A DNA stretch of 64,000 nt from Dactylorhiza incarnata (GCA_033032865.1 JAWHQI010000121.1:3348001-3412000); one strand, 5' to 3'. Shown: positions 32,267 to 44,730, counted from the first letter of the stretch. Notes: a model not told the origin generated them from the sequence alone. Translations and numbers: made by a program.

Positions 32267-32279
32267 AACTCCCCCTTTT
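32267..32279 (-). other. Polypurine tract of F
   Basis: AAAAGGGGGAGTT on the minus strand, identical to that of B and abutting the 3' LTR. Extra CTCCCCCT copies follow at about 32361, 32377, 32394 and 32461. Confidence 0.85.
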
Positions 32280-33171
32280 GATAATAACAAATCCCTTTAG
32301 AAAGAAATAATTAAATTGATAGGAATTTGTGTTTATAAAATGTGCATTTATGTTCAAATGCTCCCCCTAAATAAGTTCTCCCCCTAAATGAATTCTCCCC
32401 CAACAACGGAACTTCCTATAAGCTAACTCCCCAAAATATGTTAATTTCTTTCAAATTTATTCTCCCCCTTTTGGTATTATCAAAAGAGGGTGGAGAGGAA
32501 GGCTAACGTTAAAGTGTGCAATATCTATGTAGAGAGGGAATGATCATGATAAAGAAAACTACTTGTTGAAAAAAAAACGTATTCATGATCGAGCGTATAA
32601 GTAGTAAAGGGGTGGAAAACATGAAGACATATATTTTTGAAGTGAACATCTATATAGAAATTGTGAAGCATAGTAGATGATTAAAAGTTTTAGATATGAC
32701 AAGATAGATGTTGTAGCAATTTAAGTACACAAAATAATTTCAGTTGGAATATAGCATAGACAAGTTTTAAAAGATATGCAATGCAGAGTACACATGGCGC
32801 AGCGGAAAAAAAATATGTAAGCATGATACAAGATATCAAGTCAAGATGGAAGAATACATTGCTCTAAATTGAGAAACCAAGTACACTTCTACATTGTATT
32901 GATCACAAAAGGCTATCTAGTGCATTTACTTAAGATTTTAGAGAATACATGTAGGTATGCAATAGACTCCAATTCTCATGAGTAGAAGGCTTACAAGTGA
33001 TAATGATGTGTACAAAATAGTGTTTTTGATAAAAGTATACATATGAGTTAATCAAAACACATGACATGCATAATGGAATAAACACAACATTATTGAAAAA
33101 GCATTTTTAGAGTTACTTCTACCCACAAAGTTATATAAGTTTTTCAATGCACATAAATAATAGTACAACTA

Positions 33172-33232
33172 CCAAGGTATTCTGCACACACAATGCTTAT
33201 TAAGACTTATCAGGGTGCAAAGTAGTGCTTGG
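33172..33232 (-). other. Conserved hairpin, copy F1
   Basis: Outer stem CCAAG/CTTGG and the loop ending ATTAAGACTTATCA as in B1. The inner stem is TTCTGCAC against GTGCAAAG, imperfect, with one T-G pair and one C-A pair (a G-U wobble on the element's sense strand). Confidence 0.65.
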
Positions 33233-33329
33233 GGAATCACACATATTATTTTGAATTTTTGTGGTGTGTGATCCGGTGTACAAGAAGTAGTAAAAGAAAT
33301 GTTTGCAACAAGGCACTTTACAATTCTCT

Positions 33330-33389
33330 CCAAGGTTCTCAACCTCACAATGCTCATTAAGACTTATCAGGAGGGTGAGTAGTGCTTGG
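33330..33389 (-). other. Conserved hairpin, copy F2
   Basis: Same outer stem and loop. The inner stem is CTCAACCTC against GAGGGTGAG with eight of nine positions paired. Its sequence differs from B1 at nearly every stem position although pairing is kept. Confidence 0.68.
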
Positions 33390-34470
33390 TGTAGTTATCT
33401 TTGCCAATTATTCATTTGAATTTTTGCTTAACGACAAAGGTCTCCGAATTCACTTGTATTTGCAAACATATGATTTTTGAAAGATACATACTTCTCCACA
33501 ACTAGGTGCATGAAAAAGATTTTCAAATGTGGTGTAGGTAAAACTAAGCATGCATAACCATAATATTAAGTTGTTACACTACACAATCATGTAACAATAG
33601 ATTAATTTCATATGTAGTTTATCAAAAGTGTGAGTAAATAAATCATTAGCAAATATAAACCATTTACTCATACATAGAGGCATGCTATGCAATACTACAC
33701 ATGATTTCTATAATCAATTTCAAAGCACACATAAGATAATGATCAAGGCATGATACAAAACAATGTTATTAAGATTCTTGAGTTAGAGAATGAAACATTG
33801 TGTTCTAAACATGGCAAGATAAACCATATCATCCTTGAAACTTTGAAAATTACATCAGTTTTTATAAGTTTTAAGTTTTTCAAAAGTAAAAAATAAAACA
33901 AATAGAAAGCATGTTTTTGATGTTTAATTAGTTTTTCAATTTTGTAGTTGGTTTTGTTATATAGAAAAACAAAGCATGTTTATGGTTGGATTTTGATTTG
34001 TTTTATAGTTTTTTTTTAGAATTGTAAAAGAAAATAAAAAAAAAAAAACAGAAATTCAGAAAGACCCACTACCGCCAGCGGTACCCATCTATCGCCGAGC
34101 GGTAGTGACAAAACTCGAATTTTTGGGAAAGCGTGACATTTTCCAGAATTTTTCTTTAGATTATGATAGTTTTGATTAGTGACAATGTATTTCAGAAAAT
34201 ATATCAGACACACATACACAAAAAATGCGGGTTTGACGATTTTATGCTAATTTGTCCAAAACCCCAAATTTTAGCCTAAGGTGTCACAATACACTTTTCA
34301 AAATACTTGTGTTTTTCACATGCATGAAAGTTCAAAGAGTAGATAGTATGAAAAACATAAGATAACATGATTGGGCACAAATTTGCATGAAAGTAATGAT
34401 CATAATAAGTGAAATAATATTCGTGCAATGTATAAAATATAAGTATGTCTATGATCAAGATACCCTAATC

Positions 34471-34720
34471 AATATGTCTACACTCTAGCCCCGTACTAAG
34501 TGACGAATGGGCATGAGGAGCTGCATGCATGCCGTAGGTTGGGGTGTTAATCCCACATGCATTCAAAAGACAACGCTCAACCTAGCACTCTTTCCCCCCA
34601 GTGCCTCGCAAGGACCCACTGGAACCCTCCCCGGTTAAGGACAAGACATGACTTAGAGGTTAGGTTTCTAATGCACACAATCCTATGCACTCGCTATAGT
34701 GAGACACATGATGTGGGTGA
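34471..34720 (-). other. Conserved ~250-bp block in the F tail
   Basis: Counterpart of 3149-3400 in B. It includes the CCAGTG/CACTGG hairpin at 34598-34622. In F it lies beyond the hairpins when moving away from the 3' LTR. In B it lies between the 3' LTR and the hairpins. Confidence 0.6.
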
Positions 34721-35955
34721 ATGATCATGGACATGCTAAGCATTTAATCTTATTGAACCAAATTTTAAACTATGGCTTTTATGCGAGATTAATTTCTTAT
34801 TAGATTTGATTTTAAAGCAACATAGTTATTATGAATTTTAACTTTCAATTGTTTTTCTTTAAGATTGATTAATTATGGTATCATTAGATAACTAACATGG
34901 AAGATAAAATTTATTAGATAATAATGCTAGAATGATGAGTTTGATTGCACTTTTATGCCAAAAGATTTTTGTGTTAATGTTGCATGTATTTAACAATAGC
35001 TTTTCAAATTTTAGACATAGAATGAAGTGATGATTTCATTTAATTTATTCTTATTGATATATAGTTGTTTCTATAGTCTTCATATAAGCGAGGTACATGC
35101 AAAACATAATTGATTCATATAATGGTCATGATCACAAACTATTTGATGGAATCAATAGGATCTTTTATAGATTTTTAATATTTGAATTAAAAGATCTTTT
35201 GATTTTGCATGATTATTATACATGATCATGAATTTTAACACATAGAAATTATATACTCAGCATTCCCTATTCATAATGATGTAAGTGATATTTATAAGGC
35301 AAATCATTTTCATCCTTTTCAAATTATAACGAGACGTATTTTAAGGTGAAAAATGAGTATAAATATAAAGAGAAAATATTTTTGGTTATTTAGAAACATT
35401 TTGTGAATTTTCTCTTTGATTTTTGAAATCTTAAACAAAACACATATATATTGTTTTCTGAAAGCATAGTGATGATAAAGGCAATACAATTTTTCAGAAA
35501 TTAATATATAGATAACGCAAGGGTATTAAATAAATAAGTAAAAACTTGCGTATTTTACTCATTTAGCTTATGACCACAAAAAAAAACTCCTTTTTAAATC
35601 CATTTTTTGACAATTATTTCTTTAGTCTTGATAATATCATATAATAAATTTTGTTTTCAAATTTTATAAGACTTTCATATGACATGGATTTAGAAGGATA
35701 AAAATAAAAGGATAATTACATCACTTGAAAAATAATATGAATTTTTATTCAATTTCATCCAATCTGATTTATTAATGAATTTTGGCTTAATGTGTGAAAG
35801 TCATATCATAAGTTATATAAAGTGACCATATCATGCTGGCTCAAGAAAAGACAAAAGAAAACCAAACAAAAACAAAAAGGAAATTATGCATATCATGAAC
35901 TAGAGTATTAATATTTCATATTTAATTATTTCTAATCCATGCAAATGATTGGACA

Positions 35956-37488
35956 CTAATAAATGAGAGATTTAGGTATCCAAAGAGGACCGGGAGTGGC
36001 GGTTCCTTTGGGTACCCAAATACAACATGTTTGCTTTTGGGGAGATAGTGATGAATGGGCCTTTACAAGTAGAGTTAATGTTTCGTTTTTAATTTTGGCC
36101 CTCCATTCATACTTTGTTTGTTTATCTTTTAAATTCATATTATGATTATTTGACATCCTTTTGTGATGGTAGTTGTTTGAAAAATAATCCATTTGGGATT
36201 TATGTTTATTCAAATTATTTTTCAAAATACATTAACGTTGATAATCATAATGAACTTTATTATGTGGATTCTTTGAGAGTTTACAAGAGTGATGGTCTTT
36301 CTTAAGAATTGAATGTTGGAATAGTGGGTTACAATATGTTTTAAATGATTGGTTCATATTTTGATGATTTTCATTTCCACTATTTCTTATAGACACACTC
36401 TTATAATGTGAAGGAAAAGATTTTATAGTTTGATTTTCATGAAATGGAGATTTTAAATTTGAGTCATGATTGAAAATGTATTGAGACTTATAATAGTGAC
36501 TCTTAAGAATTTTATGAAGATCATAATTCCTTTTGAAACTAAACTCCTTTTGAGTTGATGTGTGAAAATGGTCCTTTTTAGAAATGATTTTGCAAGTTAA
36601 TTTATCCTTGTTATTCAAAATCTTATGATGAAAGTCATTACTTGACATTTGAAATTTTTCAACAAAAGATTTTAATTGTATTAACTTACAAGTTAAAGCA
36701 TCATTTTCAATTATCAATTTTTCATTATGCTTTTTGGAAACTAAGAGCCCTTTTTCAATATCCTTGAATTTTTCTTTTAATAAATCGCAATCAAAACAAG
36801 GAGTAGGAATTTTCACTAAAGAGCATGAAAGAGAATTTAACACATCAATATTTGATTCTACTTTTTCGTTTGCTTTTAAAGATTTATTTTCTAAACGTAA
36901 TTTGGAATTAGCTATTTTTAACTTTAAAATTTTACGTTTATCAATTTTAAGCACACGAGATGTAGATATAAAATTTGTAACAAAAAGAGAAGATTTAGAT
37001 TTTCTTACCTTGCTATAGTTTCCGTCTTCTCTTTTGCTTGATGTGTTGCGATCATTTGAGTCCAATATTGTTTCTCCATTAGATTGATCTTCCTCCAAGC
37101 ATGAGTCCTCGTCGATTTCTTCTCTTGGATCCATAAGGAATTCCTCTTGTTCATCATCTGTGGAAGGAAGACTATAAGTATTCTCAAGAAATTTCCAAAC
37201 TTCAAAAGCAGTAGGAAGCGTATAAATAAGTTTGAAAATATTTTGATTTAGAGCATAATAAAGACTATTCATAGATTTGGCATTTAAAAACATTTCATTT
37301 TAATTTAAAATACTTGGGGGCATTTTAAAAGTAATATTCCAAACTTCAATATCCAATTAATTAAGAAATTTTTCCATAAGATTTTTCCACTCATTATAAT
37401 TTTCACCCATAAATAAAGGTGGACATAAGGATTTTTCAATTTCATAAAGATTATCTCCTCTAGAAGATGCGAGATCATGAAGCGCCAT
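35956..37488 (-). pseudogene. gag: Sirevirus gag of element F
   Basis: Reading starts at the ATG ending at 37488 (MALHDLASSRGDNLYEIEKS), 36 bases from the PBS. In-frame TAA codons occur near 37360 and 37310 and a third at about 36230. Between them it is open for 353 codons (37293-36232). The N-terminal core is reduced (MNSLYYALNQN, VWKFLENTYS); it lacks most of the UBN2 domain and I see no zinc knuckle. The middle is a long coiled coil with one Cys-rich turn (PCFDCDLLKEKF). The C-terminus is the Sirevirus tail CCIWVPKGTATPGPLWIPK. All parts lie in one frame, so three point mutations account for the breaks. Compared with B's gag, the shortened core and missing knuckles suggest it could not package RNA alone. 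Confidence 0.82.
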
Positions 37489-37523
37489 TATTCCCGGTTG
37501 TGAAGCCGTATTGGAATAGCCTC

Positions 37524-37535
37524 GCTTTGATGCCA
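37524..37535 (-). other. Primer binding site of F
   Basis: TGGCATCAAAGC on the minus strand, two bases from the LTR, differs at two positions from TGGTATCAGAGC (initiator tRNA-Met). Confidence 0.75.
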
Positions 37536-37537
37536 CT

Positions 37538-38934
37538 TGTTGGATCTGTAGGCGCCCTTAGAAGGGGGGGGGGGTGAATAAGGGTTTTAAAATTTTCGAG
37601 ATTATGAGAGAAAATAATTATGTGCTGCTACCGCCAGCGGTAGTGTTACCGATCGGCGTTAGCGACAACAAAAATACTTTTACGTTAGAACAATGAAAAT
37701 CACTGAGTACTAATCATAGATGAAGAAACAAACATATTTTCATTAAATAATTAAGATTACAAAATCTTTTTCCAATGACACTTGGAAAGAGGCGACGAAT
37801 GAAAATCTCTTTTTGTTTTATATACTGACCCTTCTCCCAAGGATCGGTTGGCTTTAGCCTATCTCTCCCAAGATGAGGCCTCAAGCCGCTCTAGCCAATC
37901 TATCCCCAGAAAGGCCTCGAGCACTCCCTAGATCTACTCCCTAGACCTAGTCGCCAACACAAGGCGAATTACTCCCTAAGTCCTACCCAGACCTAGTCGC
38001 CAACACGAGGTGAATTTCTCTACCGATTACAAATATAAAAATACAAATACAACTAAAGATAAATTTAAAACTCCCTCAAAAAGAAGAACTTGATGTTTAT
38101 GTAGATGCAATCGGATCGGTCTTCAAGTTCTTTGAATTCACGAAAGTTGACGGAGTTCTTTGGCCTGCTTGGAGAAGGCTCTCACGAGTGCTCTGAATAT
38201 AGGCCTTCAATTCATTTTATTTCAGCAAACCACTATGGAGGAAGCACCTCTCTTTAAATAGACTTGTCAGCTACCGCCTGTGCTACTACTACCGACCCGC
38301 GGTAGTGATACAACACACACATGGATCGTGGCAGTTAAGGTAACTTCTGAGCGCAAACGGTTGTAACAGCCTAGCGCGCCGCGGTAACACTATCGCCGCA
38401 CGATAGCGAGATAGCCTTCCTTCAGCCAATATCTCCTTCCTCATTTGCCCCTCAAATTACGTGCAGACGCGAGGTTTCCAAAAGCTACCGCCAGGCGGTA
38501 AACATACCGCGCCGCGGTAGAGCATGAATTTCGTCGAGCAGCATTTTGTGCGAACGACAACTTGATTCATCGATCTCCATTTTGTCGAGCGGGCACTAGC
38601 CCCAGCGGTAGCGCAAACGCTCCGCGGTTGAGCATGCAGTTTGTCGAATGCCGTGGTAGAGCAAGCAGTTCGTCGAACGGAAATTTGTCGAACGCCAGTT
38701 CGTCGAATGCTGACTTCATTTCGTCAAACGCCAGTTCCGTTCTCAGCGTTTTCTTCTCAGCGGTTGTTAACGCAGGGCGTTAACACCTAACGCGAGCGTT
38801 AGCTCTTTTTTTAGTAGAATCAAATACCTGCATACTATAGTACCTGCACACTATCAACACAAAACAAGTATGATCAAATACACTAGGATTTGTTATTGTC
38901 AAATCAAGAGATGCATAAAGCATATGTTCCAACA
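37538..38934 (-). repeat. Right (5') LTR of F
   Basis: 1397 bp, about 95% identical to 30857-32266 by eye. The TATA-like box is at 38252-38260. One TTCGTCGAACG unit is missing relative to the left LTR. Confidence 0.92.
38252..38260 (-). promoter_or_regulatory. TATA-like box of the right (5') F LTR
   Basis: TATTTAAAG on the minus strand, in the LTR that would drive the F transcript. Confidence 0.55.
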
Positions 38935-39635
38935 CCCGCGACGCCACTTTGTCGCAATTACTAATTCCACTAATGGGCATGTGCCTAAATATGGAGTATT
39001 CCTTGGTGACTCCAAGCCTGATCACGAGTCTAATAACATTATTGAGTTAGAAGGAGAGCAAGATGAACACTTAGATTAGTTTAGAAGGAGAGCCTGAGTC
39101 CTATGCTATAGCTTAGTTTCCCATTGCGAGACCACTAAGCATGATTTTCAGAGGAATGAAATTTTCCGCACTACTGCACACATTAAGGGACACTTTTGTT
39201 CCATTATCATTGATAGTGGTAGCATGGAAAACATTGTTTCCTAATGTAAGGTTGAGATGCTAGGACTCGAGACTCACCCCTTAGTGCAACCCTACCACTT
39301 ATCTGGGGTTAATAATCACTTGACCATGCCCATTTCTCATCGATGTCTTATGGAGTTCTCTATAGGGGACATGTATCATGTGACGTATAACCCATCGATG
39401 TCAGTCATATATTATTAGGATGGACATGGAAGTACGATAGACGTGCCATGCATGATGGCGTGAGGAACTCCCATTCCTTCGATCACCGTGGGCACAAGAT
39501 TGTTCTTCTTCCTCAAAAGAAGTCTTGTTCCTAGGGAACCTGGGAAGACCTCGTCATCATCTCCCTCACGTCCTTTAGATTCCATGACACCACTTCTATT
39601 CAGTGCTACCCTTCTGCCTAGACCCCCGATATACA
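38935..39635 (+). pseudogene. pro: D2 protease region (gypsy), continued after F
   Basis: Directly after the duplicated CCCGC the reading gives RRHFVAITNSTNGHVPKYGV and FLGDSKPDHESNNIIELEG. Then, after stops, a retropepsin-like stretch appears: NEIFRTTAHIKGHFCSIII, DSGSMENIVS (active-site triad as DSG), LGLETHPLVQPYHLSGVNN. A degenerate flap/psi-like segment follows, with stops at about 39241, 39415 and 39460. This is the part of pol that should follow the gag knuckle at 30810-30853, confirming that F split one element. RT is absent because H' begins at 39636. Confidence 0.75.
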
Positions 39636-40922
39636 TGAAAAATAGATATATGCAAGTGCACGTGTCGAATCAAGTAATATAATGATAGTAAAGATCATTC
39701 CCATGGAGAAGTAACTAATCTAAAGCTTGCAAGTACTAGTTTAACCTTTTCTTTAAATTTAAGCAGATCGAGTATGGTGATTTGAAAGCAGAGAAAAAAC
39801 TCTAACAAAAATGAACAGTGATTTCCTTACAATACTTCTTATTAATTATGAGAAGTAGTCTTGTATTTTGATTTCCAATGTCTATTGTGATGAATTTTTA
39901 GAGTAATAATTTATGAAAATGCTCAATTAACTATCTTACAACGATTTTAAGGCAGAAATCAATATCTCTTACAAATTTCAGAAATTACTATATTCTTTAT
40001 CTCCCTTGTCATCTATAACTTAGGCGAAATGAAGAATAATATGAAACATAAAAATCAATGCTGCTAACATAAAGACGAAACCTCTTTCTCCCTTCTATGT
40101 TATACTGAGTTTATGATATACTTACGCTACTCATCTCTCGAATTATGAAGCGCAGTAAAAAAAATGAAAACTTTGACGAAAAGTTTATATATTAAGATCA
40201 TAAACTCAATAAAGATAATTCATCAAACACTCATAAAAATCAAGATAATTCATCATTACAAAAGATCATAGTACTCGCATCATACAAGACTTAGAGATTT
40301 AGTTCATGACTATAGAAGCACACCAAATAACAAGAAAGATCTTACAAGACATGATGAACACAGTTCTTAATGCCTCAGGAATTCTCCTTCAGAAATTTCG
40401 CAAGTTCCTCATCTTCGTTCAAAGAACTAAGGCCTCCTCTTCGATTTATATGGAAAATTGTTTCCCCTTCCCTTCGATACTGATGCCCGTTTTATATTAA
40501 TTATCTCCCTCCACAGTGCCTTCACTCATCTGAATAAATGTCTCCTTTCAGTTTCAAAACCGTCGTCTTTGAATTTTGAATTTCAAAATTTGTAATCCGC
40601 TTTGCTGCAACAACAATATATTTTGTTGCAACAACTTTTTGAATCTGGTAACTGCTCCGATCAGAGAATGACTTGTTGCAACATAGTTATATTTGTTTGT
40701 TGCAACATATTTTTCGAGGCTTCAAATTGATTTAGCTCCAATTCATCAAGTTGAATACTTCAAAATTTTTACAATAAAAACATAAGAAAATGACGATAAT
40801 ACCTAAACTTAAACCAAATATAAAATTACTAATATTTATCACATTTAACCCATATTTATCAAATACATTAAACAAATGATTAAATATATGGATCTAAATA
40901 ACTTCTTTTTGAGAAGTTATCA
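39636..40922 (-). repeat. 3' LTR of H'
   Basis: 1287 bp, TG...CA. U3 (right part) has four copies of a TTGTTGCAACAA-type palindrome at about 40601, 40621, 40671 and 40695. Confidence 0.75.
40490..40496 (-). promoter_or_regulatory. TATA box of the H' LTR
   Basis: TATAAAA on the minus strand, about 105-210 bp downstream in sense of the palindrome group. Confidence 0.6.
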
Positions 40923-40936
40923 CACCCCCATACTTA
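40923..40936 (-). other. Polypurine tract of H'
   Basis: TAAGTATGGGGGTG on the minus strand abuts the LTR. A second PPT-like copy, CACACCCCACACTTACCC, lies at about 42071-42088 with the same following text (TTTGCTAG/ACTAGCAAA context). Confidence 0.8.
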
Positions 40937-42734
40937 ACCCTTTGGACTAGCAAAGATAATTCATATCAATAAATTAAATGAACAAATATCCCTCCAAATA
41001 TAAATTCGAATAACCCTTGTCTCGAAAATAATTAATCAAAGCTTACTCAAGAGATTCCCATTAACAACCGATAAACTTGTCAATCATTAAGATTTCAAAC
41101 ATTCATAAATCAATTAGTTCGATAAAAGATAAAGCTCAATTAAGATTTCTAGTGTTGTGTGTGCTATTCCTTAAAATGATTTATTCCTATGTAACTTTTC
41201 TCATTAAACTTCTTCATCAATAGGAAAGGGTAAGAATAAGCTAAAACTTTGATTTAGCATCCATAAGAGTTTGGTAGTTTAATTAAAAACATCATAAAGA
41301 CTTGTATTAGGATTGACTTTGGCTTGGTTAAGAATTCATGATTAAATTTTGATAGTAGAACGGTGTTTTCCTAATTAATAATCTTAATAACTTTCCATAC
41401 TATGAGGTTTAATTCCCAAACAACATTTTCATATATTTGATCTCGAATCCTTATAACAGTACATTTTTTATGTTTCATAGTTGAGATCTTTCCAAGTATA
41501 TGTACACATATTTGAGCCACATATCACTATGCTGTGTATATGTATGTATATATATATATATATTTTTTCAACTAAATACCCATAAATGGAAAGTTTACTA
41601 AGATATAACTAGTAAGAATGTTGAGAAATTATGCATGGGATAAGTTTCAAAATGAAAAGGCTTAAGCTCAAAGGGAAATGAATGATCAATAACAAATGTA
41701 GGCTTTATGGTACAGAGTGATCCAAATATGGCCTTAATCATTTTTTACCAATTAACTACCTAAACTCAATGTCTTGGCTTACATCATTGACCCAGTTCTT
41801 GCTCACCCTTCCGCCATTATTTTTAGAAGTTAATAAAATATATTGTTAGAAAACAAACTCTTGTAAAGAATATAGTGCATAAAATAAATACTTAAGAGAG
41901 ATTTAACATATCTTACTAACTTCAAATTCATACTATGAACTCTTAGGATTGTCTAGCATACCAATCAATTCAAATTGATTAACTTAAGTAACTTATTAAT
42001 TATAACAAGAATAAAGATATTCAGATTAATATTTAATAGACTATTCTTCACTCATTCGGTAGAGGTTATCACACCCCACACTTACCCATTTGCTAGTCCC
42101 TAGCAAAAATATCACTTGAAGTATGCATATGATATATAACATTTGAGCAAAGAAAGATTTAATAATGCAAAAAAAAACTGAATGTAAATACTCCCATGGA
42201 ATCAGCAATCTGAAGCTTCTTCACTTCTCTTCTTTTTTACGTACTCTGTTATAAAAGTACTTCTTCAATCTAATATTCTACATCATCTTCAGTCAATTGA
42301 GTAACCTGCATCTTGAGTTAATGTACATAAAGGCAGAACAAAAATAGGATTCTCTAATTCCATGAGTATCACTAGTTTTATCAAACACAAAAACAGAACA
42401 CTAACAGACATAAGAGTTAACATTATAGATAATACCAAAATCCTAAGATGCTAAAGAAAAAATTGTTCATCCATAGCAAATCCATCGCAAAATATTATCC
42501 AAATCAATTAGTTCACACACAAAAACCATAATAATAATTGAATGAAATAAAACTTGTTCCAATTGAATTTTTCATGCGTCTAAACTATCATCACTTTCAC
42601 ACGACTCTTTTTACGCTCTTAAATCGGCTTAATAAACTTGAAGTTGGTGATAGTTTATTAGTTTGGGTGCACAGATTCAGTTGAACCAGTATTGCGATTC
42701 TTAACTCATTTCCCAGGTGAAAATCCAGTGATTA
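40937..42734 (-). other. Non-coding interior of H'
   Basis: AT-rich, without a usable ORF. It contains a short (TA)n run near 41545-41562 and the second PPT-like tract near 42071. Nothing else is recognised. Confidence 0.6.
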
Positions 42735-42855
42735 TTTTGTTGCAAAATAAATAAATTTTGCTGCAATAAAAATAAATTTTGTTGCAACAAAAATAAATTT
42801 TGTTGCAACAAAAATTAATTTTGTTGCAACAAAAATAAATTTTGTTGCAACAAAG
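42735..42855. repeat. 21-bp tandem palindrome array in H'
   Basis: Six units start every 21 bp (42735, 42756, 42777, 42798, 42819, 42840), each built on TTTTGTTGCAACAAAA. The first two units are degenerate. The same palindrome is in the U3 of this element's LTR. Confidence 0.9.
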
Positions 42856-43048
42856 TTTTAACTGTAGTTGTTAAAATGAAACGGCTAAACCAGAGAGCAC
42901 ATTGTTGGAACAAAATTGACAATTTTTTGCCATAAAATTTTATATATATATATATATATTTGCTTGGGTTTCCTCCCAATCAGCGCCTAATTTTATGTCC
43001 CGGCAAGACTTCTTCTCATTATTTAAATATAATGCATGACACCATTCG

Positions 43049-44716
43049 TGTTGGAACATGGTTTTTCGTACCTCTTTAGTTTGAGAATAACAAATACTAT
43101 ATTATATTTGATCAATCATGTTTTGTGTTTATAGCATATAGAAACTCATAGGTATGACACTAGGATGCTACAAGCTGAATAGGGTACTGATCTAGGATAA
43201 AGATGAAAAATGACCACTAATGCATGGCGTTAGCTCTAACGCTGGCGTTAGCGTCTCGACGATATTGTCCCCATGTCTGATGCTTGTCAAAATGAGATGG
43301 AGTCTTCCTGACCAACGCATGACATTAGATCCAATGCTGTCGTTAGTGCCTATATGATATGGATGCTGGTCAATATGACATGGAGCCTTCACGATGATAC
43401 AGATGTTGGTCAAGACGACATGGAGCCTTCATAATGATATGGATGTCGGTTAAGACAACATGGAGTCTTCTAGTCCACTACCGCTGAGCCCTATTCCTAA
43501 CTCCAGACGATAGCCCTAGAGTATGCAAGCATGCCAAAATGAATTTCAAGGAAAGATCTCTGACGGGAAGATGGACGCACATATGGAAGGAAACTACCGC
43601 TGGTCTGTATCGCTAATGCCAGGTGTTAGTATTACCTAAAATAAAATGTTTCCTAAAGTGCAGAATCTCCTTCCCGGATTGAAGATTCTAGCGCTCCAAA
43701 TGCTGCCTTAAGTGTTACCGACATGCGTTATCAATAAGGCCCCAACATTAGAGGTCTTAATCTTTAAAAAGGAAATTTTTTATGCTCTCGTTGATGATTG
43801 AGGAACCCTAACTCTACCACAACGAGCACTTTGTGAGGGACCTTATTTAAGACGTTTGAAAGCACTCCCATCTACAACTTCAAGATCAAATGGAGTATTT
43901 GTGAAGGAGGTTTCATCACGCTCATTCAACGCGAAGAACGAACGCATCGACAATGCTGATCTCCTACGTTCCTTCACCATCTTCTTCAAAAATCTCTATA
44001 GGCAGTTTTTACTTTATATTGTATTTGATTTTCTCTTTATTATTTTTCGTGTGTGGAAGAATTTGTCGCGGTTGTTGACGACTAGGTCCTTGTGTGGCAT
44101 AAGGGGGAATTCATCGCGGTTGTTGGTGACTAGGTCTTTGTGTGGCTTAGGGGGAATTCTCCGCTTGTGTTGGCAACTAGGTCTAGGGCTTAGATCTAGG
44201 TGGCGACTCGAGCCTTCATTTTGTGAAAGATAGGCTAGATCCAGCAGTCCTTGGGAGAAGGGTCGGTATAGAAAATGAAAGAGGATTTTTTAATGTTACC
44301 TTGATTTCTAGCGTCATAGAGATCAAACATTTTGTAATCAAAGTTGTATGAAATAAAATCATGACTCTCTTTGTTGTTCTGGATTTTATTTCTTCTTCAT
44401 AAATGTTTTAAATAATATTTTCTATCGATGTTTATACTCAAAAGATATTCCAAGGTTCATTAGTGTTCTATAACTCAAGGAATTCAATCTATGTGAGTTA
44501 GCGCCTGGCGGTAACAATTACCGTCGACAGTATCAAAGAAAGTTTGAATTCCTCCTTTTCAAAAGTAACCATTGTTATAATCTTTTCTGCAAAGTTAGAA
44601 TAAAGTATTTATATTAAATATCCTGAAACTACTTTAATTAACACGACTATTCCTATTTAGTCTTAAAATATTAAAAACCATATTCACCCTCTCTAAGGGC
44701 GCTAGTAGATCCAATA
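43049..44716 (+). repeat. 5' LTR of H
   Basis: 1668 bp, from TGTTGGAACATGG to GATCCAATA (CA end mutated to TA). U3 has a palindrome CTAACGCTGGCGTTAG at about 43230-43247 and degenerate copies. U5 ends in ATTCACCCTCTCTAAGGGCG, where the C-run of the relatives has been lost. The TATA-like region is at about 43757-43769 (CTTTAAAAAGG). Confidence 0.82.
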
Positions 44717-44718
44717 AG

Positions 44719-44730
44719 TGGTATCAGAGC
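44719..44730 (+). other. Primer binding site of H (initiator tRNA-Met)
   Basis: TGGTATCAGAGC, a perfect match to the canonical plant copia PBS, two bases from the LTR end. Confidence 0.93.

Larger units (their letters stand above)
32280..35955 (-). other. AT-rich non-coding tail of F
   Basis: No coding region. It contains multi-PPT copies (32361-32472), two conserved hairpins (33172-33232 and 33330-33389), a GC palindrome pair (34066-34110) and the conserved ~250-bp block (34471-34720). The remaining AT-rich sequence is partly alignable with the B tail. Confidence 0.7.
30857..38934 (-). mobile_element. Element F: gag-only non-autonomous Sirevirus
   Basis: A complete insertion: LTRs of 1410 and 1397 bp (about 95% identical), TG...CA ends, perfect CCCGC duplication, PBS and PPT in place. 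The interior contains only a gag and a ~3.5-kb structured non-coding tail, with no protease, integrase or RT. The tail shares several modules with element B. F therefore depends on an autonomous Sirevirus. It lies inside the D2 gag zinc-knuckle region. Confidence 0.92.
39636..43048 (-). mobile_element. Element H': Tat/Athila-like non-autonomous element, truncated
   Basis: It begins with an LTR (39636-40922) whose first ~45 bp resemble those of E (GCAAGTGCAC, GTCG, CAAGTAATA). A PPT follows immediately, so the left LTR is the 3' LTR and the element reads leftwards. The interior (40923-43048) ends in GCTTGGGTTTCCTCCCAATC, a phrase common in Tat/Athila interiors, and is then cut by the LTR of H. 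No coding domain is recognisable. PBS and 5' LTR are outside or lost. Confidence 0.75.
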
